Source of the DNA: Eubacterium sp.
GTDB lineage: Bacteria > Bacillota_A > Clostridia > Peptostreptococcales > Anaerovoracaceae
Length of the DNA: 7,233 nt
Assembly: GCA_021769545.1 (NCBI GenBank)
Contig: JAETSS010000063.1
Location: 1-7,233 of the forward strand
Direction of reading: 5' to 3'
Positions 5,198-7,233 of this stretch are shown one piece after another (within the stretch, counting starts at the first letter, position 1; every line of letters begins with the position of its first letter). The notes below the pieces were generated by a model. It was not told the DNA's origin. It worked only from the letters and a program-made list of their open reading frames with translations, and did no database searches. Both the position numbers and the translations under genes were made by a program.

Positions 5198-7233
5198 CTA
5201 CAGCTTTTTCAGCGGTGCGAATCCCAGCGCCAGCTTCTTTATCCCATCGGTGAATTCCACTTCGACCACAATGTCTGTGCATGAGATGACGCTGCCCTTC
5301 CCGAACTTGGGATGGGACACCGTATCTCCCGCGGCCAGCTTTACTCCGGCCTCCTGCACCTTCTGCTTCGTCTGCTGTCTTGCGTATTTGAGCTGGTCGA
5401 AAGGCCTGAAAGGGGCACTTTCCGTGATGCCGTCGGTAAAGGCTCCCTGACTCGGGTCTCTCTGCTTCTTCTCATATATAGCATCTCCCTCTATCAGCCT
5501 TTTATCCAGCTCACGCAAAAATTGGGACTCCCTGGTATAATCCGTCTTGCCGTACAGTGTCCTGCGCTCTGCGCTTGTCATCCACAGCCTTTCCCCGGCT
5601 CTTGTTATTCCCACATAGCAGAGCCTTCGTTCCTCTTCAAGACCGTCCTCCCGGTCGAATGCGCGCCAGCCCGGAAACAGACCGTCCTCCATGCCCGGCA
5701 TGAAGACAAACGGGAATTCCAGACCCTTGGCGCTGTGCATGGTCATCAGGACTACAGCATTTTCCCCGGCATCGTGATTGTCTACATCCGCCAGCAGCGC
5801 TATCCTTTCCATGAACTCCGGAAGTGTTATGTTGGGGTCTTCCTTCTCGTAATTGTATATCACCGATTTGAATTCCATGAGATTTTCTATGCGGCTTTCC
5901 GCCTCCAGAGTGTTCTGATCCTCCAGCGATTTGAGATATCCCGATCTCACCAGTATCCCGTCGTACAGATCCGAAATCCTGAGATGGTCCTTTTCATCGC
6001 TGTATGATGTTATCAGCTCCGTGAAGGCTTCTATATTGGCGGTCACCCGCGAGGAAAAAGAACTGATGACCTCTCTGTCCAGAAGTGTATCGAACAGGCT
6101 CTCGCCTCTGACCTCCGCAAGAGTCCGCAACTTGTCCAGCGTCTTTCCGCCTATTCCGCGCTTTGGCTCGTTTATTATCCTGGTGAGAGCCAGTTCGTCC
6201 GCCCTGTTCTGGACCAGCCGCAGATAGCACATGATATCCTTGATCTCTTTTCTGTCGTAGTATCTCAGGCCTCCCAGCACCCTGTAGGGGATATCCCTTC
6301 TGGAAAGAGCTTCCTCGAAATTTCTGGACTGGGCGTTGGTCCTGTAAAGTATGGCGAAGTCGCTGTATTTCCTGTCGCTTGTCTTCATGCGGTTTATCTC
6401 GCTTGATATGAAATACGCCTCGTCTTTTTCATCCTCCGCTCTGTGGTATACGATCTTGTTTCCGGCCTCCCGGTCGGTCCACAGCTTCTTTTCCTTCCTT
6501 CCCCTGTTGTTGGAAATGACGGAATGGGCTGCATCTAAGATGTTTGCCGTGGATCTGTAGTTCTGTTCCAGCTTCACCACCTTGGCGCCTCTAAAATCCT
6601 TTTCGAATTCCAATATGTTTCTGATATCGGCGCCTCTCCACTGATATATGCACTGGTCGTCGTCTCCCACTACGCAGATGTTGCCGTGGCTTTCCGCCAG
6701 CATCTTGACGAAGGTGTACTGTATCTGATTGGTGTCCTGATATTCGTCCACCATTATGTATCTGAACCTGTTTTGATATTTCAGGAGCACCGCTTCATCC
6801 TTCTCAAAGAGCCTTACGGCGTTGAGCAGCAGGTCGTCAAAATCCATGGCGTTGTTTTTCTTTAGCGTCTTCTCATACCTCGCATAGACCTGCGCGGCGA
6901 TTTTCTCCTTGAAATCGTCGCCGTACACCCGGGTATATTCTCCCGCCGAGATGCGCTTCTCCTTGCATTTGCTTATGATGCCGAGAAAATACGACGGGGT
7001 GAACCTCTTGCCGTCTATATTCAGTTCCTTGATTATGTTTTTGACAAGTGTCTTCTGGTCGGTAGGGTCGTATACGGCAAAATCGCGTCCGTATCCCAGG
7101 GCCTCCGCATGTGCCCTTAATATCCTCAGACATGCCGAATGGAAGGTAAGTATCCACATGTTTATGCCGGAGCCGATCAGGCTCTCGACTCTGTCGCGCA
7201 TTTCCTTTGCGGCCTTGTTGGTAAAGGTCACCG
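5198..7233 (-). CDS. pcrA: ATP-dependent DNA helicase PcrA (UvrD/Rep superfamily 1), N-terminus outside window
   Basis: This 3'-5' superfamily 1 helicase acts in nucleotide excision repair, plasmid replication and removal of RecA or stalled RNA polymerase. The frame is open to the right edge; the first visible codons (VTFTNKAAKEM) are internal motif Ia. Motif I with the Walker A lysine, and probably about 35-60 residues in all, lie beyond the window. GTG at 7231 is therefore not a real start. The 677 visible residues include LTFHSACLRILR (28-39), MDFDDLL (129-135), motif II VDEYQDTNQIQ (161-171), motif III VVGDDDQCIYQWRGA (187-201), motif IV LEQNYRSTANIL (221-232), YRTNAQSRNFEE (296-307), VLGGLRYYDRKEIKD (318-332), motif V MTMHSAKGLEFP (496-507) and motif VI RRLCYVGITRAGERL (535-549). 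The C-terminal segment, from AGDTVSH through KFGKG to the end (about 634-677), is the Tudor-like RNA-polymerase-binding domain of PcrA/UvrD. Synteny with ligA, 30 bp downstream, is the classic Firmicute pcrA-ligA pair. No truncation or frameshift is visible. Confidence 0.97.
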   Translation of the reverse strand, partial: VTFTNKAAKEMRDRVESLIGSGINMWILTFHSACLRILRAHAEALGYGRDFAVYDPTDQKTLVKNIIKELNIDGKRFTPSYFLGIISKCKEKRISAGEYTRVYGDDFKEKIAAQVYARYEKTLKKNNAMDFDDLLLNAVRLFEKDEAVLLKYQNRFRYIMVDEYQDTNQIQYTFVKMLAESHGNICVVGDDDQCIYQWRGADIRNILEFEKDFRGAKVVKLEQNYRSTANILDAAHSVISNNRGRKEKKLWTDREAGNKIVYHRAEDEKDEAYFISSEINRMKTSDRKYSDFAILYRTNAQSRNFEEALSRRDIPYRVLGGLRYYDRKEIKDIMCYLRLVQNRADELALTRIINEPKRGIGGKTLDKLRTLAEVRGESLFDTLLDREVISSFSSRVTANIEAFTELITSYSDEKDHLRISDLYDGILVRSGYLKSLEDQNTLEAESRIENLMEFKSVIYNYEKEDPNITLPEFMERIALLADVDNHDAGENAVVLMTMHSAKGLEFPFVFMPGMEDGLFPGWRAFDREDGLEEERRLCYVGITRAGERLWMTSAERRTLYGKTDYTRESQFLRELDKRLIEGDAIYEKKQRDPSQGAFTDGITESAPFRPFDQLKYARQQTKQKVQEAGVKLAAGDTVSHPKFGKGSVISCTDIVVEVEFTDGIKKLALGFAPLKKL

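Overview
The window is a housekeeping replication, repair and protein-targeting locus read entirely from the minus strand. In transcription order (right to left) it holds: pcrA (UvrD/Rep-family helicase, N-terminus cut off by the right edge), ligA (NAD+-dependent DNA ligase), an AIR-synthase/HypE-like ATP-binding enzyme, the SRP RNA gene (ffs/scr) with its own near-consensus promoter, dnaX (DNA polymerase III clamp-loader subunit), and the first 86 codons of the YbaB/EbfC nucleoid-associated protein, cut off by the left edge.

The organism is most likely an anaerobic member of the Clostridia (Bacillota). The scr-dnaX-ybaB order is the one known from Bacillus and its relatives. The SRP RNA 3' arm resembles the B. 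subtilis scRNA. LigA looks like a divergent subtype that I associate from memory with clostridia. Shine-Dalgarno sequences are strong, and base composition is moderate with frequent AUA isoleucine codons. Genus-level placement is not possible by eye.

Layout: 7233-5198 pcrA; 30-bp gap; 5167-3224 ligA; 30-bp gap; 3193-2195 AIR-synthase-like gene. These three are closely spaced and probably one transcript. A sigma-A promoter (TTGACG, 17-bp spacer, TATAAT) starts about 15 bp after the third gene and drives an SRP RNA of about 168 nt. Its ends pair in a 25-position helix with one mismatch. It is followed by a GC-rich segment that can form three mutually exclusive hairpins, then dnaX (1917-280), a 21-bp gap, and ybaB (from 258).

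Functionally, LigA seals nicks, PcrA unwinds repair and replication intermediates, DnaX builds the clamp loader, and YbaB coats DNA and usually precedes recR. The SRP RNA with Ffh and FtsY targets membrane proteins. The AIR-synthase-like protein is the one gene whose reaction cannot be named.

I see no mobile element, CRISPR array, tRNA, phage gene or defence system, and no convincing undescribed multi-gene system. The points worth a second look are the Alu-less SRP RNA with an extended helix 5, the hairpin cluster before dnaX, the substituted active-site positions in LigA, and the orphan AIR-synthase-like gene. No gene-free stretch exceeds 300 bases; the longest is the interval at 1918-2194, which holds the SRP RNA gene and its signals.
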